Below, piece by piece: positions 34,571-44,655 of a DNA stretch of 64,000 bases (position 1 is its first letter; each line of letters starts with the position of its first letter). The notes beneath the pieces were generated by a model that was not told the origin of the DNA, ran no database searches, and saw only the letters and a program-made list of their open reading frames with translations. Location: NCBI GenBank assembly GCA_015501075.1, contig JADNYJ010000099.1, forward strand, positions 1 through 64,000, written 5' to 3'. Source of the stretch: Gymnopilus junonius. Taxonomy: Eukaryota > Basidiomycota > Agaricomycetes > Agaricales > Galerinaceae. The translations under genes were made by a program, and so were the position numbers.

Positions 34571-35767
34571 CTACGGCAAACGGACCTCAAGTTCTACATG
34601 ACAAATGCATTCATTACTGTTGTTTCTGCTCCCCGCCTTGGACGTCCCAGCACTCGAACTAGCAAGCGCAGCACGCATAACCTCCACCGTATGCTCCCAC
34701 ACCTTCTTCCTCTGCACCTCATCCCCAAAATGCCTCTTCATCCCCAAATCCTCCCCTTTCGACCCTACGCGCCACGCACCTGGTTTGACTGCGGTGCTGG
34801 CGACGGCATTCCACATGTATTCCCCTGATTCGGTTTGCGATACGGAGAGGGGACGAGCGAGGGGGAGCAGGATGGAGAGACGATGCGCAGGGTTGGGGAG
34901 GGCGAGGAGGATCCGAGCGAGGTGCGCACGAACCCGGGAAAGGCGTGGATGAATGTCACGTTGGGTGCTTGTTCTGCAAAGGACTGTAGAGAAAAGAGGG
35001 TTTGTTAGAATGGGTAATGCAACAAGGTATGAGAGAGGAATGAAACGGACCTCCATCATCAAATCATTATACGTCGGCGCGGCCAATGCTGCCGCACTCA
35101 AGGAATACCCCTTCTTCAGCCCCAAGTCCTCCAAGTCAATCTTCCCCCCATGCCCTGCAGCCATCACGCTCACCACGGCCGCCTTCTCCCCTTTCTCTTG
35201 GGCATCCTTCAGCCCCGGGAGTAAATCATGCAAGAATTTCCATCTCGCGTAATAATGCACCGCTAGCTTCCTATCAATCCCCTCAGGCGTCTCGTCCCGA
35301 CCAACGAGGGTGGAATACCCAGGGGACATGACGAGGTAGTTGATCTTGGGGTATCTCGAGAGGATGGTCTGCGAGGCAACGTGCACATTTTTCATGAGCG
35401 TGGCGTCGCATTGGACAAACTCTCTGGCGAGTTTGGGTTGGATATCGGCAGGGGGAGAGGGCATGGAGGCGAAGATGCGTTCGGCAGCGGCAGCATTCCG
35501 ACCGACGATGATAATGTTGCTCTTCCCTTCAGTGTGTTCGGCGTAGGTCAATGCCATGCCCTCGCCTATCCCGGAGGTACCGCCGACAAAGACAGCTGTG
35601 GGTACGTTTGCAGCCACTGCAGACGAGGGGGCAGGCTTAGAACGGAAGAACGCAGCATTAGAAGCACGGATAGCTGCTAGAGAAGGCATGGCAGAGTTAG
35701 TTTGGGTATAGTAGAAAGCGACGACAACAACAAGAAGGGAGAGAGAGATGGAGACGGAAAGAGACAT
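34571..35767 (-). CDS. Short-chain dehydrogenase/reductase, copy 2 (best preserved)
   Basis: Exon 1 (35767-35051) is fully open: membrane helix, MPSLAAIRASNAAFF, Rossmann motif GGTSGIGEGMALTYA, INYLVMSPG, HYYARWKFLHDLLPGLK, VSVMAAGHGGKIDL and TYNDLMMEV. A 67-nt intron (34984-35050) separates exon 2, which starts SFAEQAPN. In exon 2 one missing base near 34890 moves the frame after LRIVS; downstream codons (PLSVSQTESGEYMWN...) are well kept to about 34640. The C-terminus differs from copies 1 and 3. I see no YxxxK pair, so catalysis by the usual SDR mechanism is uncertain. Synonymous differences among the three N-terminal helices show this leader is translated. Confidence 0.8.
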   Translation of the reverse strand: MSLSVSISLSLLVVVVAFYYTQTNSAMPSLAAIRASNAAFFRSKPAPSSAVAANVPTAVFVGGTSGIGEGMALTYAEHTEGKSNIIIVGRNAAAAERIFASMPSPPADIQPKLAREFVQCDATLMKNVHVASQTILSRYPKINYLVMSPGYSTLVGRDETPEGIDRKLAVHYYARWKFLHDLLPGLKDAQEKGEKAAVVSVMAAGHGGKIDLEDLGLKKGYSLSAAALAAPTYNDLMMEVRFIPLSYLVALPILTNPLFSTVLCRTSTQRDIHPRLSRVRAHLARILLALPNPAHRLSILLPLARPLSVSQTESGEYMWNAVASTAVKPGAWRVGSKGEDLGMKRHFGDEVQRKKVWEHTVEVMRAALASSSAGTSKAGSRNNSNECICHVELEVRLP

Positions 35768-35925
35768 ACGAAATCGGTTCTCAGCGTCTCCAGAGTTTTT
35801 ATGAAGATGAAAGCATGACAAGAGTTACGTGCCGAGGCTTACGTCGTTGTTACGGCGAAAATGGGAATCATTTCCAAACTGGGCATCGAGTTGCCGACAA
35901 CGTCATGTCACGGCCGTCGAAGGTA
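35768..35925 (-). promoter_or_regulatory. Promoter of SDR copy 2
   Basis: Shares GTGACATGACGTTGTCGGCA, GGAAATGATTCCCATTTT and ACGACGTAAGCCTCGGCACG with the copy 1 promoter in the same order. The 50 bp just before the ATG differ from copies 1 and 3. Confidence 0.65.
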
Positions 35926-36169
35926 TTCAATTTCAACCACTTACGAGAAACTATCGAAACTTCACCTAGGACATTGACGGCTGCAACACCGGCATACTAT
36001 AGATACCAAATTCACCGGCTAGCCACGCTGAGCTAAAGTCCTGAGCTAGTCACCTTGCCGCTTGCAAGCCCTTCAAATTCTCTCACTGACACATCTGTCG
36101 CTCCCAGAGGTCACAATCGTGCAATTTTAAGCATCATATTATCACGAACATCACGATTCCTTCCACATG

Positions 36170-36340
36170 CTGTGACGGCTGATCATGATATCGTAGGAAA
36201 ATGTACTACCGGTCCACCTTCGTTCTTGAAAGCCCACATCGTAAGAGCGATGTTCTTACTGTCATTATATCCCCAGCCAGCGGCGAGAATGGGCAACCTC
36301 TTTAGAAGGCTCTACTTCCTTCCTCGTTCGACATACGGAC
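36170..36340 (-). pseudogene. CHAT protease fragment
   Basis: Reading minus strand, LAAGWGYNDSKNIALTMWAF followed by KNEGGPVV matches the CHAT segment AAGMLSMGYWSVVATMWAIQ with DEHGPVMA of the gene at 16755-17303. A neighbouring frame retains EVAH before it. Stops and frame changes are present. It lies about 240 bp after SDR copy 3 in the same orientation, as at SDR copy 1. Confidence 0.65.
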
Positions 36341-36575
36341 GAAAACAGCAGACCACCATGCAGAATTTATTCTAGTCCTCCATCACCAGAGTAGAGACCG
36401 GAATTTTGAATAGAGCATCAAGATTAAATACAATTATGATTTAAATTTCTGGAAGGTATATACTACATATCATGGAAATCAGCAGCGAAAAAAACAAGTA
36501 AATGTACACACAGGGAATTTACAATGAACCGGCCTCCAACTCAAAATCCTACATAACTACAAGTATGTATTACTA

Positions 36576-37763
36576 TTACTTCTGCACCTCCGCTTTGGGC
36601 CTCTCAGGCGCAGGACTAGCAAGCGCCGCACGTATAACCTCCACTGTATGCTCCCACACCTTCTTCCTCTGCACCTCGCCTCCAAAATAATTCTTCTTCC
36701 CCAAGTCCTCTCCTCTCGACCCAATCCGCCACGCACCTGGCTTGGTCGCGGTGGTGGTAACGCTGCTCCACGTGTATTCCCCGCATTCGATGTTCGATAC
36801 CGATATGGGCCAAACGAGGGGGAAAAAGACGTGGGAGATGATGCGCAGAGCTCGGGAAGGTGAGGAGGCTCCGATGGGGGTGCGTACGAATCCGGGATAA
36901 GTATGAATGAACGTGATGTTGGGTGCTTGTTCTGCAAAGGACTGTAAAGAGAAGAGGGTTATTAGAACAGGTGATGAGATGAAGTATGCAAAGGATTAAG
37001 TACGAGAAAGAGAAAGACGAAAGACAAACGAACCTCCATCATCATATCATTATACGTCGGCCCAGTCATCATCGACGCGCTCACCGAATACCCCTTCTTC
37101 AGCCCCAAATCGTCCAGGTCGATCTTGCCTCCATGTCCCGCAGCCATCACACTCACCACCGCTGCCTTCTCCCCTTTCCCCTCGGCCGCCTTGAGGCTCG
37201 GCAACAAATCGTGGAGGAACTTCCACCTCGCATAATAATGTACCGCGAGCTTCCTATCAATCCCCTCGTGTGTCTCATCCCGCCCTGAGAGGGTGACCAA
37301 GCCAGGCGACATGACGAGGTAGTTGATCTGGGGGTACTTGGAGAGGATGGTCTGCGTGGCGGAGTGCACATTTTTCATGAGCGTGGCGTCGCATTGGACG
37401 AATTCTCTGGCGAGTTTAGAGGTCCCATCACCAGGAGGTGCGGGCATGGAAGCAAAGATGCGCTCGGCGGCGCGGCGTTCCGGCCGACGATGATGATATT
37501 GCTCTTGCCCTCGGTGTATTTGGCGTAGGTCAGCGCCATGCCCTCGCCTATGCCGGATGTGCCCCCCACAAAGATGGCCGTGGGTGCGTCGGCAGCCACT
37601 GTAGACGAGGGGAAGACGAAGAACCAGAAGGCTTAGAACGGAAGAAAGCAGCGTTAGACTGGCGGATGGCTGCTAGAGAAGGCATGGCAGAGTGAGTTTG
37701 GGTGTAATAGAAGGCGAGGAGAGCAACGAGGAGGGATAGAAAGATAGAGGCGTAAAGAAACAT
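36576..37763 (-). pseudogene. Short-chain dehydrogenase/reductase, copy 3
   Basis: Exon 1 37763-37034, intron 36942-37033 (92 nt, GTTCGT donor), exon 2 36941-36576 ending AEVQK. The N-terminal helix, MPSLAAIRQSNAAFF, GGTSGIGEGMALTYA, INYLVMSPG and YYARWKFLHDLLP are all recognisable. Single-base losses near 37612 and near 37475 break exon 1; exon 2 is open throughout. With two bases restored the gene would be full length. It is in tandem with copy 2. Confidence 0.8.
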
Positions 37764-37955
37764 ACTGAGTTGGCTCTTGGCATCTTCCCGTTATAACATG
37801 GAAGTAGTAAGGACCTACGTATGCACAAGGCACGCGCGCACTGCGCAGGACAAGACTAAGAGCTGCGTGCCGAGGCCTACGTCGTCGGACAGGCAAAATG
37901 GGAATCATTTCTAAAATGGGATAGCGAGCCGACAACGTACATGTTGCGGCAGCCG
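37764..37955 (-). promoter_or_regulatory. Promoter of SDR copy 3
   Basis: Has AGAAATGATTCCCATTTT and CGACGTAGGCCTCGGCACG in the same order and spacing as copies 1 and 2. It also has GTGCATACGTAGGTCCTTAC near the ATG, shared only with copy 1. Confidence 0.65.
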
Positions 37956-38145
37956 GGGTGCAATGCTTGATCGAACCTGGATTGTAAGCTGCTGCGGACA
38001 CAAGTGCGCCCTCGTGGATGAATAAACCGCTTAGTCAACAAATTCCTAGTTAATTTCGAGATATTCGAATGAGAAATGTGTTACAGGGTATATTGATGAA
38101 CAACTGTTCAAAGGAGGTGAATGATTACAAGGTTTCTACCAGTTA

Positions 38146-40375
38146 TTATTCATTCCAGATGTTATCCAACATTTCCAGGTCATGTTCCACCTCCATAAGT
38201 GCCCCACCAATTGCACCCTCCGGCCGTTCAACGGTCGTAATGTTTAAAGTGAGGGGATATCGCGCCTGCTTTATTTTACCGCATGAATCATAATCCACCA
38301 ATAGAAACGACCCATCGTTAAAACCACCCCGCTTCACCATGATGTTCGTATTGCGAACATCACCATGCACAAAGCCAGCCTGATGGAGTTGCTGCAAGCA
38401 TTGTCTGATTTTGTCCGAAAGACTGTCGCGAGTGCCCAGATGTTCCTCCGACGTTACCAAATCCCCGCCGCCCCGAATCAAGTCACGCAAGTTGACATAC
38501 TCCTCACTGACATCATCCATCACCACCATGTACAATCCTCCAGGGAGGCGCTCAACAGCATGAAGTTTTGGCGCAAAGCCTTCCGCAGCGAGCAACTCAT
38601 GGACTTCTTTGCAATAGCGAGGAACAAATTTAACGCAGATCGCTGTGCTATTGGCATCGTCCATATGACCAAAGAACATGTTGCGAGGCGCCAGGTGTGA
38701 AAGGTATTTGAAGTGTTTTACCGAACCATCTCGAGATGTAAAAGAGGTTGCGTATGGATGTGTCGGATTACGCTTGGGCAACAATGGATCGGCATTATAT
38801 TCCTGATAATAGGCGTCTAGAGAATGAATTGCGCGTCGGAGAGCTCCAAGGTGGCGCACTAGCATGCTCTCCATCTTGATGTCGGTACCTTGATAATGGC
38901 ACGGAATAGCAGGGGAGAGCATCTGTATAGTAGGACGATCGGTCCATGCAGCACCGGCAAATGCGACGTAAGGACCTGAATGGCATAAGACAAAATGAAG
39001 CTGGTGTTATGAAAGGGCAACGAACCGAAAATGAGTACGATTATGCATGGCAGAACGGAGTTAAGATGCTCAGTGGCAAGGAATCTCGTTGCCTCGAGGA
39101 AATAGAGGATCGCTTGAAAATACGGCTCAGCGGCCTTCGACCCGATTTCATTCTTGAATTCGGCGATCAAAAATCTGAATTTACCAACTGACAGATCTCC
39201 ATCTGTGGTAAATTTACCAATCATCGTCTGCTTTATAGACATATGATACTTATTAAATATATCATGAAGAGCTTGTTGTCGGCCGTTCTCGACTTTGTAG
39301 ATATCCGCCATGGCCACCACGAATGCAAGAAAGAACTTGACGTCGTCAGTCGTCGGCACGTAGTTCTCGGCGTCATCAACGTATTTCCCGAATACGGGAT
39401 GGAGAAGACTCAATGGTAATGCAGCGGATTCACCGTAGGGCCGATTACATGGAATGTATCCTTCAGCTGTGTTTTGTTTGAGGAACGTTTGAGGATTACC
39501 ACCATTCGAAGGAGCGTCAGACGTTCGACGATTGCAGAATTTCAGCCGGTCCCGACATAGCTCGTCGGCAGATGGGATTGGGACTTTAAATGCAGACGGG
39601 GTGGCCTCGAGCCAGGAAGGGGCGCGCCTTGACGGACTAATGAGTAAAATCAAATCAGGGTCGATATAAGACTCACCTTGACCCGGAACACGAGCAACGA
39701 CATGGATACGATTTATATCAAGTCCCGAGGAGAACACATCCGACATTAACTTCTCCGATCTCAGCTTTGGTCCAAAAGTTGTGGATCCTTGGAAGGAAGA
39801 TCATCAATGGGAAAGGAGACCCGCCAGATGTCGATATCCTTCACGTCAATTTGCCAAAGACGATGGGTTCTCCTCTTTATTAATTTTTGAGGATGCCGAC
39901 GTTGTCGGTCTTCGGAATCTTGACAGTGAAGGTCTTGTCGGAATCATCACCGAGAATAAAGCAACTGAGCAAAAGAATTTGACTAGGATCAAGAGCTATG
40001 ACCGGCTGGACCTCTTTATAGGGATTAAATGTTATCTCAAAGAGAAGATTGTCGCGACGTACCTGGTACTTTTACTATAACATGGAGACAATCCTCCGCG
40101 ACATTCTTGAAAAATGTGGTTACCTTCTTGCTAGGTGGCGACAATTTCTGATAGCTAGCAAGGTTGATATTCTTCAGCGCCGTCTCAAGATCGTCGACAG
40201 GAAAGGAGACCCGCCAGAGATCGAGATCTGACGCGGCAATATGGTTCAAGTGGGGGGCCTTCTCCTCTTTGATTAATTTTTTAAGGATGCTGACGTTGTC
40301 GGTCTTCGGAATCTTGACAGTGAAGGTCCTTTCGGAATCATCACCGAGAATCCAGCAGTAGAGTGAGAGTGACAT
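38146..40375 (-). CDS. Crinkler-type protein: two CRN N-terminal modules plus kinase-like domain
   Basis: Exons 40375-40063, 39995-39026 and 38975-38146. Exon 1 encodes a ubiquitin-like CRN header (SLYCWILGDDSERTF, DLDLWRVSFPVDD, HVIVKVP). After the first intron a second header follows (SCFILGDDSDKTFTVKIPKT, DIDIWRVSFPIDD, HVVARVPG). A helical middle part leads to a kinase-like C-terminus with AICVKFV (possible ATP-binding Lys), HGDVRNTNIMV (catalytic loop) and LVDYDSCG in place of DFG. CRN proteins are secreted or intracellular conflict effectors in oomycetes and fungi; header plus kinase is a known arrangement, two headers less so. Exon 2 needs two single-base losses explained (an A-run near 39888 and near 39760); with both the phases close at 704 residues. 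Target and role are unknown. Confidence 0.78.
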
Positions 40376-41109
40376 AGCTAAGGACTGAAACGTAGAGAGA
40401 AAGTGCCACGATTTCATTTCACGGGCGTGAATCAACAATTGGTCATGTGAGCGACATACAAAGACCTCTAAATTTGATCGTTTGTTGACAATGAACGTTG
40501 AACAATGACTTTTATTCACAGGCGTGACTCAGCAATTGATTACATGAACTACCAGATATCGCCTCGCTCATCCACAAGTTGATAACTTTTTGCATTCCAT
40601 TCTCATTTTCATCGTATTTGTTGCTTTCACGTTTATTGCGCTTGTGTTTTGTCTCGCGAGAAATCCTTGTCGGCTCAGGAAGTCGCACTGTTTTTGCTGT
40701 ACCCAGATCACAATCGAATTGATTGAAGCTTGGAAACTCTTGCTATGAAGAACCTTCAGGTGTGGTTTGAGCAGAGAAGCAAATAGTAAAAGAAAAAGGA
40801 TGATACTGAGGAAGGGTTTTAGTAACAAACAAAAAATCAAAGTAGTCTGTTCCCATTTTCTATTCACCTAAACTAGTTATTGGCTCACTTTCTCAACTTT
40901 AGGGTCAAAAGTTCTATAGTTTTCTCCCAAATTACCATGATCTTCATGACGGCCGCTGAGAGAACAATGAGTACCACCACCACCTGCAGATTTGTATTAT
41001 CAAAAAAATAGGATTCATGAAGACATCCGTCCATATAATCATCAATAGGCTCAAAGTTGCACAAAGCATATATATATCCTAAAGTCCATCCTTCAAATGC
41101 CAACTCACC
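40376..41109. other. Gene-free stretch
   Basis: Only short minus-strand frames (up to 99 codons), with no family resemblance and no splice pattern that joins them. Confidence 0.45.
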
Positions 41110-41366
41110 TTACATACCATAGTGAACATAAGGTAACCAAACCAAACGCGCGTCTTCCGTCCCAGCGAGTTTTTTCTTGAGAGCCTGCGTACCGTGGTGG
41201 AGCGCGTATGCGGCTTTCCTACTGTCAAGGCGCGTTCCACCCATGACATCCTAGACCCCATTTTCTAGTATGTGCTTGTAAAATTCCTATGCCATCACCG
41301 GTCCATGTTCGTCCTTGATAGCCCACATCGTAGCGACAATGCTCCTGTACCCTGCAGCTGGCATCG
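41110..41366 (-). pseudogene. CHAT protease C-terminal fragment with two TAG stops
   Basis: One frame reads AAGYRSIVATMWAIKDEHGP, then EFYKHILENG, LDSRKAAYALHHGTQALKKK and WLPYVHYGM before a terminal TAA at 41110-41112. It aligns with the last 85 residues of the CHAT gene ending at 17303. Two TAG codons interrupt it. The His/Cys catalytic part is missing. It meets a TPR fragment of opposite orientation at about 41360. Confidence 0.85.
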
Positions 41367-41700
41367 ACAATGCAATTCTAGCCTACACCCAGGCCGTGAA
41401 AAGTAGTCCTGATGATAAAGTGCAATTATCATCCTGGTTGGATGACCTTAGGATTCTATTAAATATCTGCTATGACTGCACTGGAAACCTCGATGCTTTG
41501 ACGGAGGCGATTTCTTTATACAGACATGTAGTAAAACTCCCTCCGTACTGTTTTCCAAATCTGCCTTCCAGGCATCTCAGTCATGGGGCTTTATTGCAAA
41601 GGTTATCAGCGATTTACTGGAGGCGATTTCTTTAAAGAGATCAGCAGTGCGCCTTAGCACTGATGATGATTCTAATTTGCCGGTTAGACCAGGTCTCTTT
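41362..41700 (+). pseudogene. TPR fragment of a TPR-CHAT gene
   Basis: The frame reads DNAILAYTQAVKSSPDDKVQ, then LDALTEAISLYRHVVKLPP and, after a shift near 41605, LEAISLKRSAVRL. These are two to three units of the TPR type at 13530-15790. It runs opposite to the CHAT fragment next to it. Confidence 0.75.
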
Positions 41701-42146
41701 GATTGTTCTTCTGTGTAAATTGGCCCAGAGTCTGTCGGTGTATCTTGCTAGAAAATACCGCTTTTGAGGATTGGTATCTGAGAGCGATAAGAGCTCTGCT
41801 AGCACAAACTCTGGTCTTGACTCTTCACTGTCTTGATCTGGTTTATTTTCATAAGTCGTGAAGGTAAGGTTCATAACCTACACTCACATTCAGGTCGTTC
41901 AATCACTAGGTATTCGTATTCATTCAGACTCTGCTCTATAGATGCCTGATAAGTCTGTTTCCTCGAGGGCCTCAGGCTGAGCGATGACAAGACAAGGCTC
42001 TCCGAGTCCATCAGAAGTCGCTGGTGCCCCGGGAAAACTTGCGTCCTGCCGACTTTCCTATACAAAGGAAGAATGATATGTGCGCTTGAGATCTCACAAA
42101 AGGAAAAGGAGCGGAGAAAAGTGTCCAATAGCGTTGTTCTGTCCAT
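41641..42146 (-). CDS. Unknown small protein, possible two-exon gene
   Basis: Exon 1 42146-41888 (MDRTTLLDTFLRSFSF...) and exon 2 41837-41641 are separated by a 50-nt candidate intron with GTGAGT donor and CAG acceptor. Joining them gives 151 residues and closes the frame exactly. I recognise no domain. It partly overlaps the TPR fragment on the other strand, which lowers confidence. The clean splice arithmetic is the main support. Confidence 0.4.
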
Positions 42147-42736
42147 AGACTTTCTTAAATCAAATAGAGAAGAGCTATGATGGAGTGGAAGACAATCAAG
42201 ATCAGATGGGGATCAAGCGCTCAAACTAAGTATGCGTGCGTTTGTTATGGTTCTAGTTTGTGCTAAAAATGTACGGTTCGTCCCACTGCCCAGTTAAAGA
42301 CGAAACTGCAGTCATCAAAGTAACTGGTCCTCACTTCTTTATAAATATAGTATGAACAAAAGCAGAGTATGATATATCAATTACTTTCAAAGTCAAAAGC
42401 TAAATTATATCTGAGAGTACTGTTTATATATACCATTCCGCATATTACATCGCCAAGCGTCCTGATTTTATTTCGAACGACGTATTAGGCAGAAAACAAG
42501 GCAAGGGGCGGCACCCCAATGGTTTGAATCGTTGAACAAAGAGCCAGCCGGACAGTAGGAATTGCGTGTGATGATGATCTTGTAATCAAACGAAAGTCGA
42601 GTTGACGCTTTGTCTGCCAAGCCGTTCAACCGCTCATATCAAGAAGACTCGCCTCCACCAAGACCTGACCTCAAACCGCCGAGGCCAGAAATACACACGC
42701 ACATACCACATCCTCTACTCTACGCGCGCCACCAAA
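42147..42736. other. Gene-free stretch
   Basis: No supported coding region; would hold the promoter of the small minus-strand gene and the 3' end of the next one. Confidence 0.45.
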
Positions 42737-43722
42737 CTAGATCTCAAGATCCAACATCCGTCTCAAATTGTCCGCATTCCACTTGGGTTTCAAGGCGTAC
42801 GACCAACGCTTGTATACCCCTTTCTTGTCTTTTAGGCGATAATAGGTGTTGGGAACGGGCCGCGCGACGTGGTAGTCGTATTCCGGTATGATGCATTCGA
42901 CTGGGGTGAGCCATTTGACGAATTGGATGAACAGCGCGGGGTCTTCTCCGTGTTCTGGTAAGGGGGAAACAACGAGTCGGATCAGGGCTTTACCTGCGTA
43001 ATGGGTAAAGAAAAATATGCAGTCAGTAAACCAATTTTAATGATATGCACGCAGAAAAAGTAGCGCAAAAGCCACCCACTCACCGGTGTACGGATGCTTT
43101 CGCATACGATCCCTATTATCCCTAAACATATTCCGCATCTCAAACATCTGCCACCCATATCTATCCACCACCACAAGCGGAATCAATGCCGAAGCGAGGT
43201 TCACCTCGAACGGCTGGCCAATCTCACACAACACGTTCCTAATCGTCCTCGGAATGGGCGGCAACTCCGCCAAATCATCCAAAACACCCTCATCGACCAT
43301 CCCGTCCTGTCTGAGAAGATGCACCGCCCCTTGGTATTTATCCACCATGGCGAACGAGCATAGGCGGATAGACCATGGGAGGTCGCCATCGCGGCGGAGC
43401 AGGTCCTGACCTCCTTCAAACTCAGCTGGGGTATCGCAGATCCTGAACCGCAGCTCCCCGAGATAGGAGGGCTGGAGTCGAGGTGGTGGTAGTACAGCAC
43501 TCCTTTGGTGCCTTCAGGAAAGGGGGTCAAGCGTCGTCCTTCTTGTGGTCCTTCCCAGGAATATGAGAGTTGTAGTTTTGGAAGTTCAGGGACTCGCCCG
43601 GTTTCGTTGGAGATGTAGTAGGTCGCTTGGGAGTGGCCTGATAGATCGTAGACTTGCTGGTGGAGGGATTCCATTTTTTGTGGGTCCAGAGTGAATAGTG
43701 GTCGAGGAGGAGTGGGGGACAA
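42737..43722 (-). CDS. Unknown protein, two exons
   Basis: Exon 1 43722-43084, intron 42994-43083 (90 nt, GTGAGT...GCAG), exon 2 42993-42737. Exon 1 changes frame near 43461, where one G appears missing after a GGGG run; with it restored the phases close at 298 residues. Segments such as LYYHHLDSSPPISG, MVDKYQGAVHLLR, HPYTG and PVECIIPEYDYHV resemble a basidiomycete-specific family of proteins with an N-terminal BTB/POZ-like layout, but I cannot name the family with certainty. No signal peptide or membrane helix is seen. Confidence 0.55.
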
Positions 43723-44655
43723 ACGATATGCTACTGCAGAACGCTGGAATTATAGGAACATTAATGATCTGCAGTGTACTCTAACTCTTCAAAAATAACG
43801 CACTGAGAATGATCTTCCGTTCTTTGAACAAGCACGTAAAGAGTTTAAGAGCATGTGTCGAGTGTTGCCCGTCGAAAGTGTGGCATTAAATGCCACACGA
43901 AAGCCAAGTGGATTGGTAAAGACATTATGGATGACGATGCGCGGGAGGAACACGTTCATTGAGATGGATCATACATTATAATGCTGGATCAGGTCAAGCA
44001 GAGACAGGAGGACGAGGAGGTGGTTGAAAAAAAAAAAAGGACAGCACAGCCACACCAGTGTCTTCAAATTCTATAAATAATACTGCCGCCTCATTTCCTA
44101 CAGCACTGTGAGTATTCTGGCGTGGCTTATCAATTTCTTTCTGAGGTGAGAACTGAGAAAGCATGCTGCAAGGCTGCAGCTTGCACGCAGGGCCGAAATT
44201 TTAAGTCTTTACACAGAAGAGAGTTCAGCAACTACAGAAAACATATTGATGTCAGTCATAGTGAAGTTTAGACACTGCTACTTTATAAATACAATACAAT
44301 GAAGACAAGGACAATCATGTAAGGTAGAGCTAATAGTGTAATGTAAGACTAACAATACGTATATGTTGGTGATACGATAACCCTTGAGATAACGGAAGAA
44401 AAAATTTGAGATTGGATAATCTTGAAGCCGCAAAACAGTGTAGTACAGAAGTACTGTCAGATGGCAAAAAAGGGTATATAGACCTAAAGAATCGGTCATG
44501 GTATTGTAAAAAGATATTCAAGACGGACCACGGACAATTAGGATGGCAAGTCGCCTAAAAAACCATCCACGAGCATGATACAAAGCGTGCCAGCAGCCAA
44601 GCAACACCCTCATCCCAACTCAACGCCGCAACGCGGCGCGCTCTCTGAGCCCTCC
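43723..44655. other. Gene-free stretch
   Basis: No supported gene. Contains an A12-type run near 44028. Short minus-strand frames at 44278-44521 are low-complexity and not credible. Confidence 0.45.
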
